NCBI RefSeq assembly: GCF_000699445.3
Contig: NC_067200.1
Coordinates: 4,356,950-4,420,949 of the forward strand
DNA: 64,000 nucleotides
Source: Schistosoma haematobium
Taxonomy: Eukaryota; Platyhelminthes; Trematoda; Strigeidida; Schistosomatidae
Reading direction: 5' to 3'
The position numbers and the translations under genes were made by a program. The notes beneath the pieces were generated by a model. The model saw nothing but the letters and a program-made list of their open reading frames with translations, ran no database searches and was not told the DNA's origin. Below are positions 11,745 to 24,200 of this stretch, in pieces; position 1 is the first letter of the stretch; each line of letters starts with the position of its first letter.

Positions 11745-11994
11745 CCCTCACTTAGCCCTAGTAAATAGGTAGACACTCTCAATGTCACTTTAGCGTCGCT
11801 CAAAAATCGTCCACAAATTATAGTCTCACCATAAATTCATTAATATTCATGAATTCAAAATTGGATAGATGAGAAAATACTGTTTTGGATCTGAACTAAT
11901 AGTGAACTTTTGACATGAAAAATAAGTCGAAGGTACTAATCGAGTGTGTTGTGACTTTAAGCTGGCTAATTATCACATGATTTATTAGTCAAAC

Positions 11995-12425
11995 GAAACA
12001 CGATTTATACAAACAAATGACAATCGATTGGTATGAGCAGCCAAGAATAATTATTGATCATTTGTTCTCATGACTCTTCCAGTTGAGCCCAGAACGCCAA
12101 TAACATCTTTCACTATGCAAAACATGTATTTAAAACATACTTGGCTTATATACCAATCAAACAGATCGCATCATATCATAAAATAGGAAATAAAATTTGT
12201 ACAAATTCAAGCCAAAAAGTGGCTGTGATTGTGAGAGGCTTTAATCAATAAACTGAGTATAACTTATGAATAGTAAATCGTATCATAATAATCTATAGGT
12301 CAAAATGAAGCTTATAATAAGAGGAATATGAATATATATATAGTTTAGTAAATTAACAATGATAAGATAAAAGTATATGTATAGTATTGGAGTTGAAAGA
12401 CATTTATTCAATATTGCGAATTAAT
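11995..12425 (-). repeat. LTR-2-like repeat, copy 2
   Basis: Minus-strand copy sharing the GAnCAnTAnATCnTATCATAAT-type block and the TTTGTACAAAT block with 6990 and 31425. It is truncated and diverged. Confidence 0.5.
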
Positions 12426-12829
12426 CGAAAGTACTATACTTTAAACTAATGGATGTTGGCTTAGTGATCTATCTGATGGTTAAGCGCTTTTCGTGACGTT
12501 TGAATATCTTGATGAAATAATAGATGAACAGTGTTGTGATGTTCAAAAGTAGGATAAAACAACTTCCCAATGTTTAGTGATTTCTACTATGTATCTAACT
12601 AAGACCAGTCTATGATGTAATCTGCAAGATAACTTAATCAGTTTTTTGTTGGATTCCACTCTTATTTCTTTAATGAATAGACAAGTAAGAGAATAATCTA
12701 ACAACTATAATGTTCCCATTTGAGTTTTGCTTAATCTGCTCATACATATATACATAGATTCATAATAATAGATTGTAAGCCAATGAAGACAGAGAATGTG
12801 TACATACCATTAACCACTCAAAATACATC

Positions 12830-13195
12830 AACATGTGCTCACTAGTGACTAGCTTCGGGAGGAAATTCTCGGAGTTCTAGTGAGAAGCCGTGATCAGTGG
12901 AGCTAATACATGTCGGGTAGAGACAGGTATCTACCTCAATGCAATGGAAGTTGGTCGTGCAATTTCGTGGATTGGTTGGTGTTAGACACTATCACCATTG
13001 GATGCCGGCTCAGTGGTCCAGTTGGTTAAGCGTTCGCGCGCGAGACCGTAGGTCCTGTGTTGGAATCCCGCGAGCGGGGTCGTGGAAGCGCGCTGCTGAG
13101 GGGTCCCACAATAGGACGAAACGGCCGTCCAGTGCTTCCAGGTTTCCAAAGGTGGTGGTCTAACATCAATCGGTTCATGATCTCAATCTAAAACA
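12830..13195 (+). mobile_element. HHR-A hammerhead retroposon, long copy
   Basis: A leader (12835-13005) is shared with the copies at 22200 and 29165. It precedes a tRNA-like head: GGCTCAGTGGTCCAGTTGG as an A-box-like block, then a GTTGGAATCCC B-box-like block. The hammerhead is at 13089-13135. Its core reads CTGAGGG instead of CTGAGGA, so the conserved A9 is lost and cleavage should fail, although stem II and stem III are perfect. Confidence 0.75.
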
Positions 13196-13334
13196 AGAGA
13201 GTTCGTTCCAAACATTTACACTTTGATCAAATCTACAACTCTTCTATTTGATGAGTTTTTTCAATCAAGAAATGTTATTATCACTGATCACATATTATTT
13301 TCAATAATCAATATTTCAATACCAAACAGTTGAT

Positions 13335-13845
13335 ACATATATGTGTGTTATGATATTTGGCCAGTTAATTAATATGATGTGGCTTAATCGCTACTTATAT
13401 GATGTTAACATGGTGCCAAAAACAATGACATATTGACCAGTACGAACTGTCTAGAGTCCTTATTGATCCTTTTTCCAGCTTAACTCTGCCTGTTAAGTCC
13501 ACAATACCAATATCAGTCTCTGTGATATGAATTATGTATTTCAAACATACTGGGTATATATACAAACCAAATATAGACCACATTGTACTATAAAATGGGA
13601 AACAACATTTATACTTGATTTATCCAAAAGTGTCTGAGAATGTGGGAGATTGTAATTAGTAAACTGGGTCTATGAATCAAACTGAAGCTGATAATAAGAG
13701 TAATATGAATGTACATAATCGAGATACTCAATAGTTATACAATAAGAATATATAGATAATATTAGTCCATTAATAGCTCTCAGAAGTTATTCATCATTTA
13801 ATCCTCACTAGGATATAACAGAATGTAATTCTCGAATAATTACAC
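13335..13845 (-). repeat. LTR-2-like repeat, copy 3
   Basis: Same block order as 31425-31925 on the same strand, including CATATTGACCAGTACGA, a CTTATTGATCCT block, an ACCAAATATAGACC block and ATTAGTCCATTA near the right end. Confidence 0.55.
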
Positions 13846-13962
13846 TTTAGATGTATGTTAAATAGAGTATTATTGCAATACTTCACAAATAATATTAAGA
13901 ATCCCTTACCTTTATAAAAGGTATATCACTGAATGAAATTGTTATTAAGATTATACTTTTCT

Positions 13963-14045
13963 TAACCTATGGCTGAGCGGTCCATGGCGCTGCGTCCAAA
14001 TCACAGTCCACTCTGTAGGCGTAGGTTCAAATCCCACACCTAACA
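13963..14045 (+). pseudogene. tRNA-Leu(CAA)-like pseudogene
   Basis: The D-arm GGCTGAGCGG, an anticodon arm CTGCG-TCCAAAT-CACAG (anticodon CAA), a variable arm and a T-arm with GGTTCAAATCCC follow in the order of a eukaryotic tRNA-Leu. The 5' acceptor strand does not pair with the 3' strand ACCTAAC, and both the anticodon stem and T stem have a mismatch. I therefore call it a decayed tRNA or a tRNA-Leu-derived retroposon head, not a working tRNA. Confidence 0.6.
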
Positions 14046-14344
14046 CTAGAACCTATGGATTTATGAAGATGAAAAGTGATAATGAATAAAATACGTTAAT
14101 AATTCAACTGCTGTTTATAATGATGATGTAATTGTGTTGATGATCATCTCGATTAAGCAAAGAGAAATGAACGATTTATTTTTGAGTTAAAAAAAATACT
14201 CAGATTAACTTTTATATGAAACAGAATCTAATAATCTGATTATTCACTTGGTATTGTTTACTTTTATCTTCCGATTGTTGGTTAGGACTGATCAATTAAT
14301 CCGTATCTTAATGAGATATGTGAATACTGTGTGTATTGCTTCGA

Positions 14345-14520
14345 TATTGCCTTATGTAGGTAAGTGGATAACTCTATGGCATTTGAAGCAAACGGTACTG
14401 GGTTCGAGTCCTAGAATGAATATTAACCCTGAGATGAAAATACATCCAACTGACGAGTCCGAAATAAGACGAAACGCACATTCTGAAATCTATTACTGGC
14501 TATCATCTATTTTTGGTGAT
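14345..14520 (+). mobile_element. HHR-B hammerhead retroposon, degenerate
   Basis: tRNA-like head with GGGTTCGAGTCC as B box, then a hammerhead remnant at about 14437-14485: CTGACGA and CGAAAC kept, but stem II has a C-A clash and stem I is open next to the core. Confidence 0.65.
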
Positions 14521-14774
14521 ATATCTGATTATAAATTTACATTGAACAATCGTCAAATTAGGAATAAAAAGTTCTATGTGTAAAATGTTAACTAATCTAT
14601 ATATTTAATTCAAGCTACGAAAAATATCCGAGAATAAATTGCCCTACATTATCTTGGGTATATAAGAGAATCTCGAACCTGGTATACTGAAGGTTTTGTA
14701 AATGATACAATATATAGTAAACGATTTAAATATGTTAACTGTATCCCATTCATAGTATAACGTTACTTAACTGC

Positions 14775-15520
14775 TTACGCCTGTTACTCCTCGTCGAGTA
14801 GCATAGGCCACCCATCAGCACTCTCCATCCAACCTTGTCCTGGACGATCGTTTTCAGCTTTTTCCAGTTGTTAATCATTCTTTTCATATCTGCTTCTATT
14901 TACCGACGTAATGTGTTCTTTGACCTTCCTCTTTTCCTCTTCCCTTCAGGATTCCAAGTTAGGGCTTGCTTCGTGATGCAGTTTGACGATTTGCGTAATG
15001 TATGTCCTATCCATTTCCATCGTCTTCTCCTAATTTCTTCTTCAGCTGGAAGCTGGTTTTTTCTCTCCAACAGTAGGCTGTTATTAACGGTATCCGACCA
15101 ATGGATGTTGAGTATCTTGCGTACATAACTATTTATACATATTTGTACCTTCTTCATGATGGTTGTACTTGTTCTCAAAGTTTGAGCTCAGTATAGTAGA
15201 ACTGTCTTGACATTCGTATTGAAGATTGTGACTTTGATATTGATTGAAAGTTGTTTTGAGTTGGATATGTTTTTCAATTATCGGAATGCTGTCCTTGCTT
15301 TTCCGAACCTCGCTTTTACGTTTGCATTAGATCCTCCTTTTACATCGATGATGCTTTTCAACTACGTGAAGGATTCTACATCTTCCAGAGTTTCGTCATC
15401 AAAAGTGATTGGATTACTGTTCTTTGTTTTGAATTTGACGACCTTGGTTTTTTCCTTGTGTATGTTGAGGCCTATTGATACAGAAGTTGCTTCAGCTGTT
15501 ACACTATCAAATTAATTCCG
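14775..15520 (-). mobile_element. RTE-B retrotransposon fragment, broken
   Basis: Minus-strand C-terminal RT-polyprotein peptide ([19 protein letters not shown], then [15 protein letters not shown]) at 15178-14900. The preceding part of the polyprotein appears in another frame up to about 15515, so at least one frameshift lies between. 3' end at about 14775 with the conserved CGCCTGTTACTCCTCG block. Confidence 0.85.
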
Positions 15521-15780
15521 ATTTGTAACAATCTATTGTACTTTTGAGTTTATCCAGTATAATATCACTCCTTTCTCTTACAAATCATTTACCTCTTTAA
15601 ATTCACTGATATCCGCCTTAAATTATTTTCGGAATTATACAATTGTTGAACAATAAGAATATAATTAGATGCACATCAACCATTGATATGAACAATGATT
15701 AATATGTTTATGCACTTGAATAGTTGTATAAATCATGGAAGAATAGGTGCAAGTGAAATTCGTTAGTTTTATTTTGTTCA

Positions 15781-16033
15781 ATGAGACTAGAATTTATGAA
15801 CAATCATTGAACGAAGTTAGACTGACCTTAAAAGTGTCTAGGATCAAATAAATGTTATAAATTAATGTGAGGAATTAGAATTAGAATTTTCATTTGATGG
15901 TTAAAAGTTAGGAATTCGATTTACGGTTTTTCATCATGAACTGATATCACAGCTATAATGACAAGACTGTATTTAACCAAAAGGAATGAATGAATTTTGC
16001 GCCAAAATCACAGATCTGTTATGTTACACTTGA
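15781..16033. mobile_element. Merlin-type MITE, copy truncated on the right
   Basis: The left end GAGACTAGAATTTATGAAC and the interior ATATCACAGCTATAATG block are kept. The right terminal repeat is missing where the RTE-B copy begins. Confidence 0.65.
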
Positions 16034-16690
16034 TTACTTACATACTCACTCCTTTTACTCCCAGTGGAGCATAGACCACCGACCAGCATTCTCCAACACA
16101 CTCTGTCCTGGGCCTTCCTTTCCAGTTCCATCCAATTCTTGTTCATTTTACTCATGTCTGTCTCCATTTCTTAGGGTAATGTGTTCTTTGGTCTTCCACT
16201 CCTCTTCCTTTGACCTTGAGGATTCCATGTGAAGGCTTGTCTTGTGACGCAGTTTGGTGCCTTCCTCAGTGTGTGCCCTATCCACTTCCATCGCTTCTTC
16301 CTGATTTCTTCCTCCTCTGGAATCTGGTTTGTTCTCTTCTATAGTAGGTTATTGCTGATATTGTCTGGTCAACAGATCCGAAGTATTTTTCATAGACAAC
16401 TGTTAATAAACACTTGTATCTTGTAGATGATGGCTTTCGTAGTTCTCCAGGTTTCCGTCCCATACAGTAGAAATGTTTTGACATTTGTATTGAAAATCTT
16501 GACCTTGTTGTTGGTTGACAGTTGTTTTGAGTTCCAGATATTCTTCAATATTAAATATACTGCTATTGCTTTTCCGATCCGCGCCTCCAGATCTGCATCA
16601 GATCGACCGTGCTCAACAATGATGCTGTCCAGATATGTGGAGGTTTTTACATCTTCCAAATATTCTGCGTCAGTTTCTATAAAGGAAAAT
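16034..16690 (-). mobile_element. RTE-B retrotransposon fragment, broken
   Basis: Two minus-strand frames (16659-16390 and 16484-16278) hold adjacent parts of one polyprotein end: TYLDSIIVEHGRSDADLEAR.., LLYGTETWRTTKAII, then [15 protein letters not shown] sequence in a shifted frame. 3' block CCTTTTACTCCCAGTGGAGC at about 16050. Confidence 0.8.
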
Positions 16691-17093
16691 CAATTTTTTT
16701 GAAATGTAGATACATCCAGCTGACTTAATCCTAAATAAGATTCTACTATTCACTACTATCCATTTTTTGCTTATTGAATAACAATCTAATGAAATAGAAT
16801 TTAATTTTCTAAAATGAATAAAAATAATGATAAATAAATCAAATCTAAAAGTAAAATTTGAAAAGAGAAACAAATTTTTGCAACCAATCAACATTACATA
16901 ATATAACCTTGAATATCTTAAACCAATGAGAAAGCAGTTGTATGGATAATGACCTTGTCCAATCAATTTTCAATGAATAGTCAATAGAATGAATAATCAT
17001 TCTAATGTAAATTATTATTATTATTATTATTATTATATAATTAGAATCTACTATATTGATGTATATAATTTTATATATTGGATATTGTTATTC

Positions 17094-17159
17094 ATGTCAT
17101 CAGAACTTGAACCGCATATATTGAAACGTTATGAAATTGAGAAGAGAATAGGAAAAGGT
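17094..17159 (+). CDS. MAPK15: MAPK15 exon 1 (start codon)
   Basis: Encodes residues 1-22, [20 protein letters not shown] plus KG, the start of the glycine-rich loop. The ATG at 17094 is chosen because the upstream in-frame Met (16989) would add a Tyr/Ile-rich stretch from an ATT microsatellite. Donor GTAAGT at 17160, phase 0. No promoter motif was recognised. Confidence 0.85.
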
Positions 17160-20100
17160 GTAAGTGAGCAAATTTATTCGTTTTATTGTTTTAATATATA
17201 AACTGTTAAGTAATAATTATTATGTGCAAAGATGAATAATGGCTAGCAATGGAATCTAGGACTCATGTTTCGTCCTAGTTGAGACTCGTCAGCTGGATGT
17301 ATCTGCATCTTACGAGTTGATGTTCATTACGGGACATAAACTCAGTACTGTTCATTTCAAACGCCATCGTGTTATGTAATTCGGTACTGAGTGCTGATAG
17401 CCACTTGCTTGTGCAATAAAGTGAAGTTTAAATTCAATTGACATCATTTATTTTACTACTATTCATCTTTGCATATAATCCTTGTGAATTAAAGTAATAT
17501 CAAGGTAATACACACAGGATGCATATATATGTCAGTAAGAGACTGATCAATTGATCAATCTTAAACATCAATGAGACGATTCCAGTAAACAATATCAAAT
17601 GAATTCATTAGGTAATAACTGTTGTTTGTCAAAATGTTTGTCACAATTTCTTGATTAGTCAACTTTATATTCATTGATTGTAACAAATTTACCATTCATA
17701 TGTCTATATACAGATAGATTCAATGAGCTAATGAACCATGAAATTAGTAATATAAACTACTATATTCACGACTTAAACAGGTTTACTTTCCGTGATGTAT
17801 TATTACATTATGTTTCAATGTTCTAAATGAATTATTCTAGTTGTTTGCCTTTAAACGGTTACTGATTTGGTTCAATCTATAAAATGGTATCTTTACGCTG
17901 GTCAACATGGTTCTAGTTGTACAGTTCTTTGCAGTCAAAAAAATATATTGTAATTTCACATTTATAGTTTCTAAAATGAGGTAGCTTACTAGCTTATCAA
18001 ACAATTTCTAAATCTAATGGTTAAAATCATGAGTCAATTGAAACTAGACCACTATGGGAAACTTGGAAGCATTGGATGGCTGTTTAGTCCTACTGCGCAA
18101 TGCTAAAATGTCCCACAATAGGATGAAATGACCGTTCGATATTTTCAGGTCTTCCATGGTGGTCTAGCTTCAATTGACTCATGATCTTAACGATTAAAAT
18201 TACTATAATATCCACAAAATCTCTTCTAATATTAATTTGTAAATCTTTTGAAATATTTACACAGTTGTATCATTGTACAAAAATGACTTCATAAATGACC
18301 AGTGTAAAGCATTTATTACAGGGGTGTCTCTTTTTTTTCCCACAACAAATATACAAAGTGAACCTAAATGGATCCCTTACCCCATCTTCATTGACTATAG
18401 GACACTATACTTTGATATGTGGTCTAACTTACAAATGTAACTTTTCATTTATAATCTAACAATGGTCAGCTTTCGATATTATTCAATGTTTACTATAATT
18501 GTGAGTGAAGAAAGAAAGTCATTACATTATACTTAAATGCTTTATCATACTGTAGTGAACAAAGAACACAAACGGGAATAACCAAATGTATCCGGACACA
18601 AAATTATAGAATTTCTTAGTGAACTCTGAGAACTTTACAGTGAACACTTGATGTGTAAAATGTTAATCAGTCGTCTCACATTTCATTGTTCTTTCACTTC
18701 CACATCAGCCAATCTTTGTTCTTATTCTCTTTTATTCGATCTTCTTAACTTTCTCCTATCAGGCATTTCATATTCAATTGATGTTACATACTACTTATAT
18801 CTGTCGATATCAATAGCACACACCAAAATACATCTCATGCCATAACTGTATCTCATTTGTATAAAATATCGAATTTCAATCCTTAAACCAGTTGTCCAAA
18901 TCAACCTTGACTTGCTAAAATTTTAGTGACTAATTATAACTATTGATTATAAATGTGTTTTAGTGCAATACACTTAACTACATTAAGTTATGCACGTTAG
19001 CATTGTAGTGGACGAGAACTCAGCTGGTGACAACCACTTTTTTATAAAGTGTAAAAACCATACATTGAATACTTTATTTGTAAACTTCCATCAATTGTTC
19101 TCTACATTCTTCATGATTATTCCAATTCTAACTTCCTTTATGTTTTGTTATCTGTTACAAAACTGCTAATCATTCAATAATAAATATTCTTTGTTATATT
19201 CCAATGAGTAGAAAAATAATATTTCCGACGTTTCGTAAGTTAATGTAAGCCACTTCTTCAGAGTAGAATTCAATTATTTATTTACTTTGAAGAAGTAGCT
19301 TACATGAAGTTACGAAACATCGGGAATACAATTATTTCATTCATTGTGATGTAACAGAAGTACATATATATTAGTGTTATTATCATTTTACTTAATACTC
19401 AATTTGTTTGAAAGTATCAAGTCCAACCTTGACATTGACATGTAAATGACTAATCAATAGCTGTGTCATTCTAGTTTGAAGCATTTGAATAGTGTATAAA
19501 TATGAGCCCATAGTATATTCATTCATGATGATTTCCGACTATTCACGAACCTGTTTCTCTATTCATTTTAGAAAGTTATTTGAATATATTTAAGGTTATT
19601 TTACTTTTACTGAGACATATGCTTATATCTTGAAACAGAACTAATCATGGAACTAATAACATGTGATTTAGAAATTAATAAAAGACACAATACACGGTAA
19701 ATTATAGTTTAGAATTGATTGAAGTTAGACATTAACATGGTTGTATTCAAGCCAGCTCATTGTTCTAGTTAGGTTAGGTATTCTCATGCGACGAGACCAA
19801 ATATCCTGGATTCGACTCCCGCGTGCAGGATCGTGAATATGCACTTCTGAATAGTCCTATCTTAGAACGAAACGTTTATCCAATGCATCCAGGTTTTCCA
19901 TGATGGTCTAGCTTAAATCGACTCATGAATCCAACTATTAATTTTAGAGATATATTGACAAACCTTTATATAATAAGTGAATTTTTTCAATATTACTAAA
20001 GTTGTGAATTTGGATAAAAATCATAAAACCAAACAGGCTGTGTATCATATTATTTTATCGGGGAAATCTTGAACACTTTGGAAATAAGTAGCTCCAGGTA

Positions 20101-21184
20101 CTTTCTTAAGTTACTGTAACTATACCGAGAGTAAGTCGGTCTATTCAAACGTCTAAACCAACATTCTTTCCAAATGGTCATAAATCCCTATATATGAAAT
20201 TCCCTTTCATTTAATAATCCCGTTAAACATATACATATATGTATAGTCTCTTCAATAAATAGTGTACAACTTAAATACTGTGAAACTTATGAAGGACTAT
20301 GAAAGTGGTATGATTTTATTTTTCGGTGAGACTATAATTTATGAACAAGTTTTGAGAGATGCTAAAATGATCTTGAGAGTGTCCACCTAATAACTAGAAC
20401 CAAATGAGGATCATAAACCAGCGTGAGAAATTAGAATTAGGATTTACGTTTGATGAGTAGGTTTAGAAATTAGATTTATAGTTTTTGTCACGAAAGGACA
20501 TCAGATAAAATGCCGAAATGTTATTTAGACAAGTGAATGAATGAATTTTGCGTTGAAATCTAAGACCGGTTCTCATAAATTTGATTGGCTCATTCATAAA
20601 TTATAGTGTCGCCGTGTTTTGTGCTGACAAGTGTCAACTAGCATAAAAAAGAACCAAAGTCGAGCAGGGTATTCAACTGATTACCTCCAACTAGCTAACA
20701 TTTCAACAACTTTCTTTTATTAATGTTAAACTAATATTGAAATGTACGTTAGTACTTTATTTGGAGACAAAATATATAACGGATTATAATCATTAGTCAT
20801 TGAATTTAAATAAATAGTTTCATTATGCTTACTCTCCACAGGTTAGGTTGAAAGAACTGTCACTTGACATTTCTTAGTGTCTTATTAAACGTCGGTGTAT
20901 TCAATTTACAGGAATTATCAAATTAAAAATCAGTCAGTCAGTCAGTCAGTAACAACGTAGGACTTCGTACACACGAATATCAGTTCGAATTGCCATACCA
21001 CAATAGAAGAGAGATACAGTTGTCGATTCAAATCTCGTAGTGGTAGAGATAGTAACGTTATTAAAGTTATAAGTTAATCACTTAATCCTCCGTAAATTGT
21101 TTATGCAATCGTAATATATAGTACAATTACGAAATAAAGTTTCATTACTGAAAACATTTACTTACTTACTTACTTACTTACTTG

Positions 21185-21228
<44 letters not shown>

Positions 21229-24200
21229 TTTACTTACTTACTTATTTACTTACTTACTTACTTACTTACTCCTGTTACTCCTCGTGAAGGAGCATAGGCC
21301 GCTCACCAGCATTCTCTATCCAACTCTGTCCTGCGCAATCCTTTCTAGCTCTTTCCAGTTGTTATTCATCCTTTTCATATCTGCTTCTATTTACCAATGT
21401 AATGTGTTCTTTGGCCTTCCTCTTTTCCGCTTCCCTTCAGGATTCCAAGTTAGGGGTTGCCTCGTAATGCAGTTTGATGATTTGCGTAATGTATGTCCTA
21501 TCCATTTCCATCGTCTTTTTCTAAATTCCTCTTCAGCTGGAAGCTGGTTTGTTCTTTCCAACAATAGGCTGTTATTAACGGTATCCGACCAATGAATGTT
21601 GAGTATCTTGTATAGACAACCATTTATAAATACTTGTACCTTCTCGATGATGGTTGTAGTAGTTCTCTATATTTCAGCTCCATAGAGTAGAACTGCAGAC
21701 ACCAGTTTGTTATCATAATAAATTTGTAAAAAATATTATGAACTAACCTTATCAAACATACATTAGGAAACATTTTACAGCTGTATCATTCTTGTACAAT
21801 ACTGTCCCACGGTAGTCTTCATATACAATTTCATCAGAAGGGATTGAATCCTTGAAATACCTTGAAATCTTGTGAAAAGCGTTCAACTTTTGGATGGCAG
21901 AAGTGAAATTTATTTATTTATATTTGTAATAAACTTCAGTTAGAAACATTAAACAACCTTTTTCTAATTTCATAAATTAACAATGTTTAAGGTGTATTCT
22001 TATGATTTAAATATTTATAAGACATATACATTGATTCCTTGATTTTATTTCACACTCCTTTAATTATTCTTTATCTTAGAATATTTGGATTGTGATTAAC
22101 AATGAAATTCCAGATGGTCTAACATCAATTGGTTCATGATCTCAATCAAAAACTTAATAATCTCCACAATCCCTATACTAGTAATTAATATATGCTCACT
22201 AGTGACTAGCTTTGTGAGGGAATTCTCGGCGTTCTAGTGAGAAGCCGTGATCAGTGGAGTTAATCCATGTTGAGTAGAGACAGGTATCTGCCTCAGTAAA
22301 ATGGAAGATGGTTGCGCAATTTCGTGGATTGGTTAGGGTTTGGCATTAACACCATTCGATGCCGGCTCAGTGGTCCAGTAGGTAAAGCGTTCGCGCGCGA
22401 AACCGAAGGTCCTGTGTTCGAATACCACGAGCGGGATCGTGGATGCGCACTGCTGAGTAGTCCCACAATAGGACGAAACGGCCGTCCAGTGCTTCCAGGT
22501 TTTCAATGGTGGTCTAACATCAATCGGTTCATGATCTCAATCGAAAACTTAATAATCTCCACAACCCCTATACTAGTATATTAACAAGTGAAGAGAGAAG
22601 CTTTTAAATTCAAATCTGTGTTGAACAGTATCATTAAGATGAAGATAAATCTAGCGGATCGATAAGGATTAAGACGAAACAGATGACTTGAATTTCACTA
22701 TTGGTTTCAATCAAACTATAATATTTATCAATGATAAGGGTGGATATTTTTTGGAAATCAGATAACTTGTTACATAATTTCGAAGTGATAGATTGAAATA
22801 ATAATGATTGCAATATTAGTTTTTAAAAAAAAGTGAGACTATAATTTATGGACGAATCAATCAGATTTATGATAACAGATCCTAGATTTCGGCGTGAAAA
22901 TCACCCGTTTATTTGGCTAAATAAAGTCTTGTCATTATAGCTGATATCAGTACATGATGAACATTATAAACCTAATTTCTAACCCTAACTATTTCCTTGT
23001 AAATCATAATCCTTATTCTTTAAACTGCTTTGTAGCTCATATTTAGAGCTAATAAGTAGGTAGACACTCTCAAGGTCAATTTAGAGTCGATAAAAGATCG
23101 TTCACAAATGATAGTCGCACCAAAAAACGCATATGTAAACTGTGATATTGACTAGAATTGGTTGCAGTAGCACAGATACATTTATATTTTGTTGCTTTTT
23201 AATTCTCCATTACACTCTTCGTTCTATGAATTCGTTCTGTTGGAGAGATTCGGAAAATTCCTCGAAAAAAAGTCAAAAAACGGCTATGAAAACTTTGAGA
23301 AACATTTTATGCAATCAGCATTCAATAGAAGTCGTGTCAGAAACATCTAGAAAGTGAAAAATAACATGACGTGTTTTTTGATTGGATGATTACTTATACT
23401 TCTACTATGTTTAATGGCGCTCCAGAAATTTCCTGAAGCTCAAGGCCATCTGTACATAAACAAACCTTGGAGTAAAACGTTTCTTCCTTATTTCGCGCTT
23501 TTTCTCTCGTGTTCAAGTCTCTGTGTAGAATTAACCTGAGGATTATTAGAAGAGCTCAGAAACCGAATCAAGCATTCAATCAGAAGACTTATCATATTCT
23601 TTCTATTCAAATCAGACTCTCTCCTAATTTGTCATTTGTCTTTCAACTCACTTTCCTGATGTAGTGTGGCAAGTTGAAACAAGGCATAGATGTGACAGGT
23701 ACTATGTTTCTTATGACTGAATAACTGAAAATGTCCTAGATAATCATCGTTCCATTTTGCAAAACTGTAAGAAAATCACAAACTTATGATATTTCAATGA
23801 ACAATTGTCTATACTAAATAAATAAAACTTTTAAGCATAGAATGAAATTATAAGATGAATTACTGGTGTTAAGCGTTCGCACGCAAGACTGAAGGTCCTG
23901 ATTTCGAGTCTCGCGAGCGGGATCGTGGATGCGGATTGATGAGGAGTCCCACAATAGGACGAAACGGCCATCCAGTGCTTCCAGGTTTTCAATGGTGGTC
24001 TAATATCAATCTATTCACGATCTCAATCAAAAACGTAATAATCTCAACAACGCTATGCTGATAAAGTTTGTGCTCTGAGCTGGATGGTTTAATCGTGGGG
24101 ATTTCATCAATCTTCTGAACAACATCATTAGCGCAAACTTCAGCTATCTGAAGTTGTTGCTGTTCAAAAGAACGATGAAAGCTTCACAACAAAACCATCC

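Larger units (their letters stand above)
10258..11830. mobile_element. Merlin-type MITE split by two later insertions
   Basis: The left end (GACTATAATTTATGGACGA, 10264 onward) and left arm run to about 10362. The right arm resumes at about 11158-11196 and again at 11745-11830, ending in CCACAAATTATAGTCTCACC. The arms match the uninterrupted copy at 22833-23121 in order. A Merlin element (10363-11157) and a solo LTR (11197-11744) sit inside. About 100 bp of the middle is missing at the Merlin junction. Confidence 0.7.

Noticed and set aside
13089..13135. HHR-A ribozyme as active
   Set aside because: Helices are perfect, but the core reads CTGAGGG, losing the conserved A after G8.
21158..21270. 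TTAC repeats as an independent microsatellite or CRISPR-like array
   Set aside because: They form the 3' tail of an RTE-B copy; units are 4 bp with no spacers.
22446..22492. HHR-A ribozyme as active
   Set aside because: The core reads CTGAGTA; the catalytic G8 is replaced.
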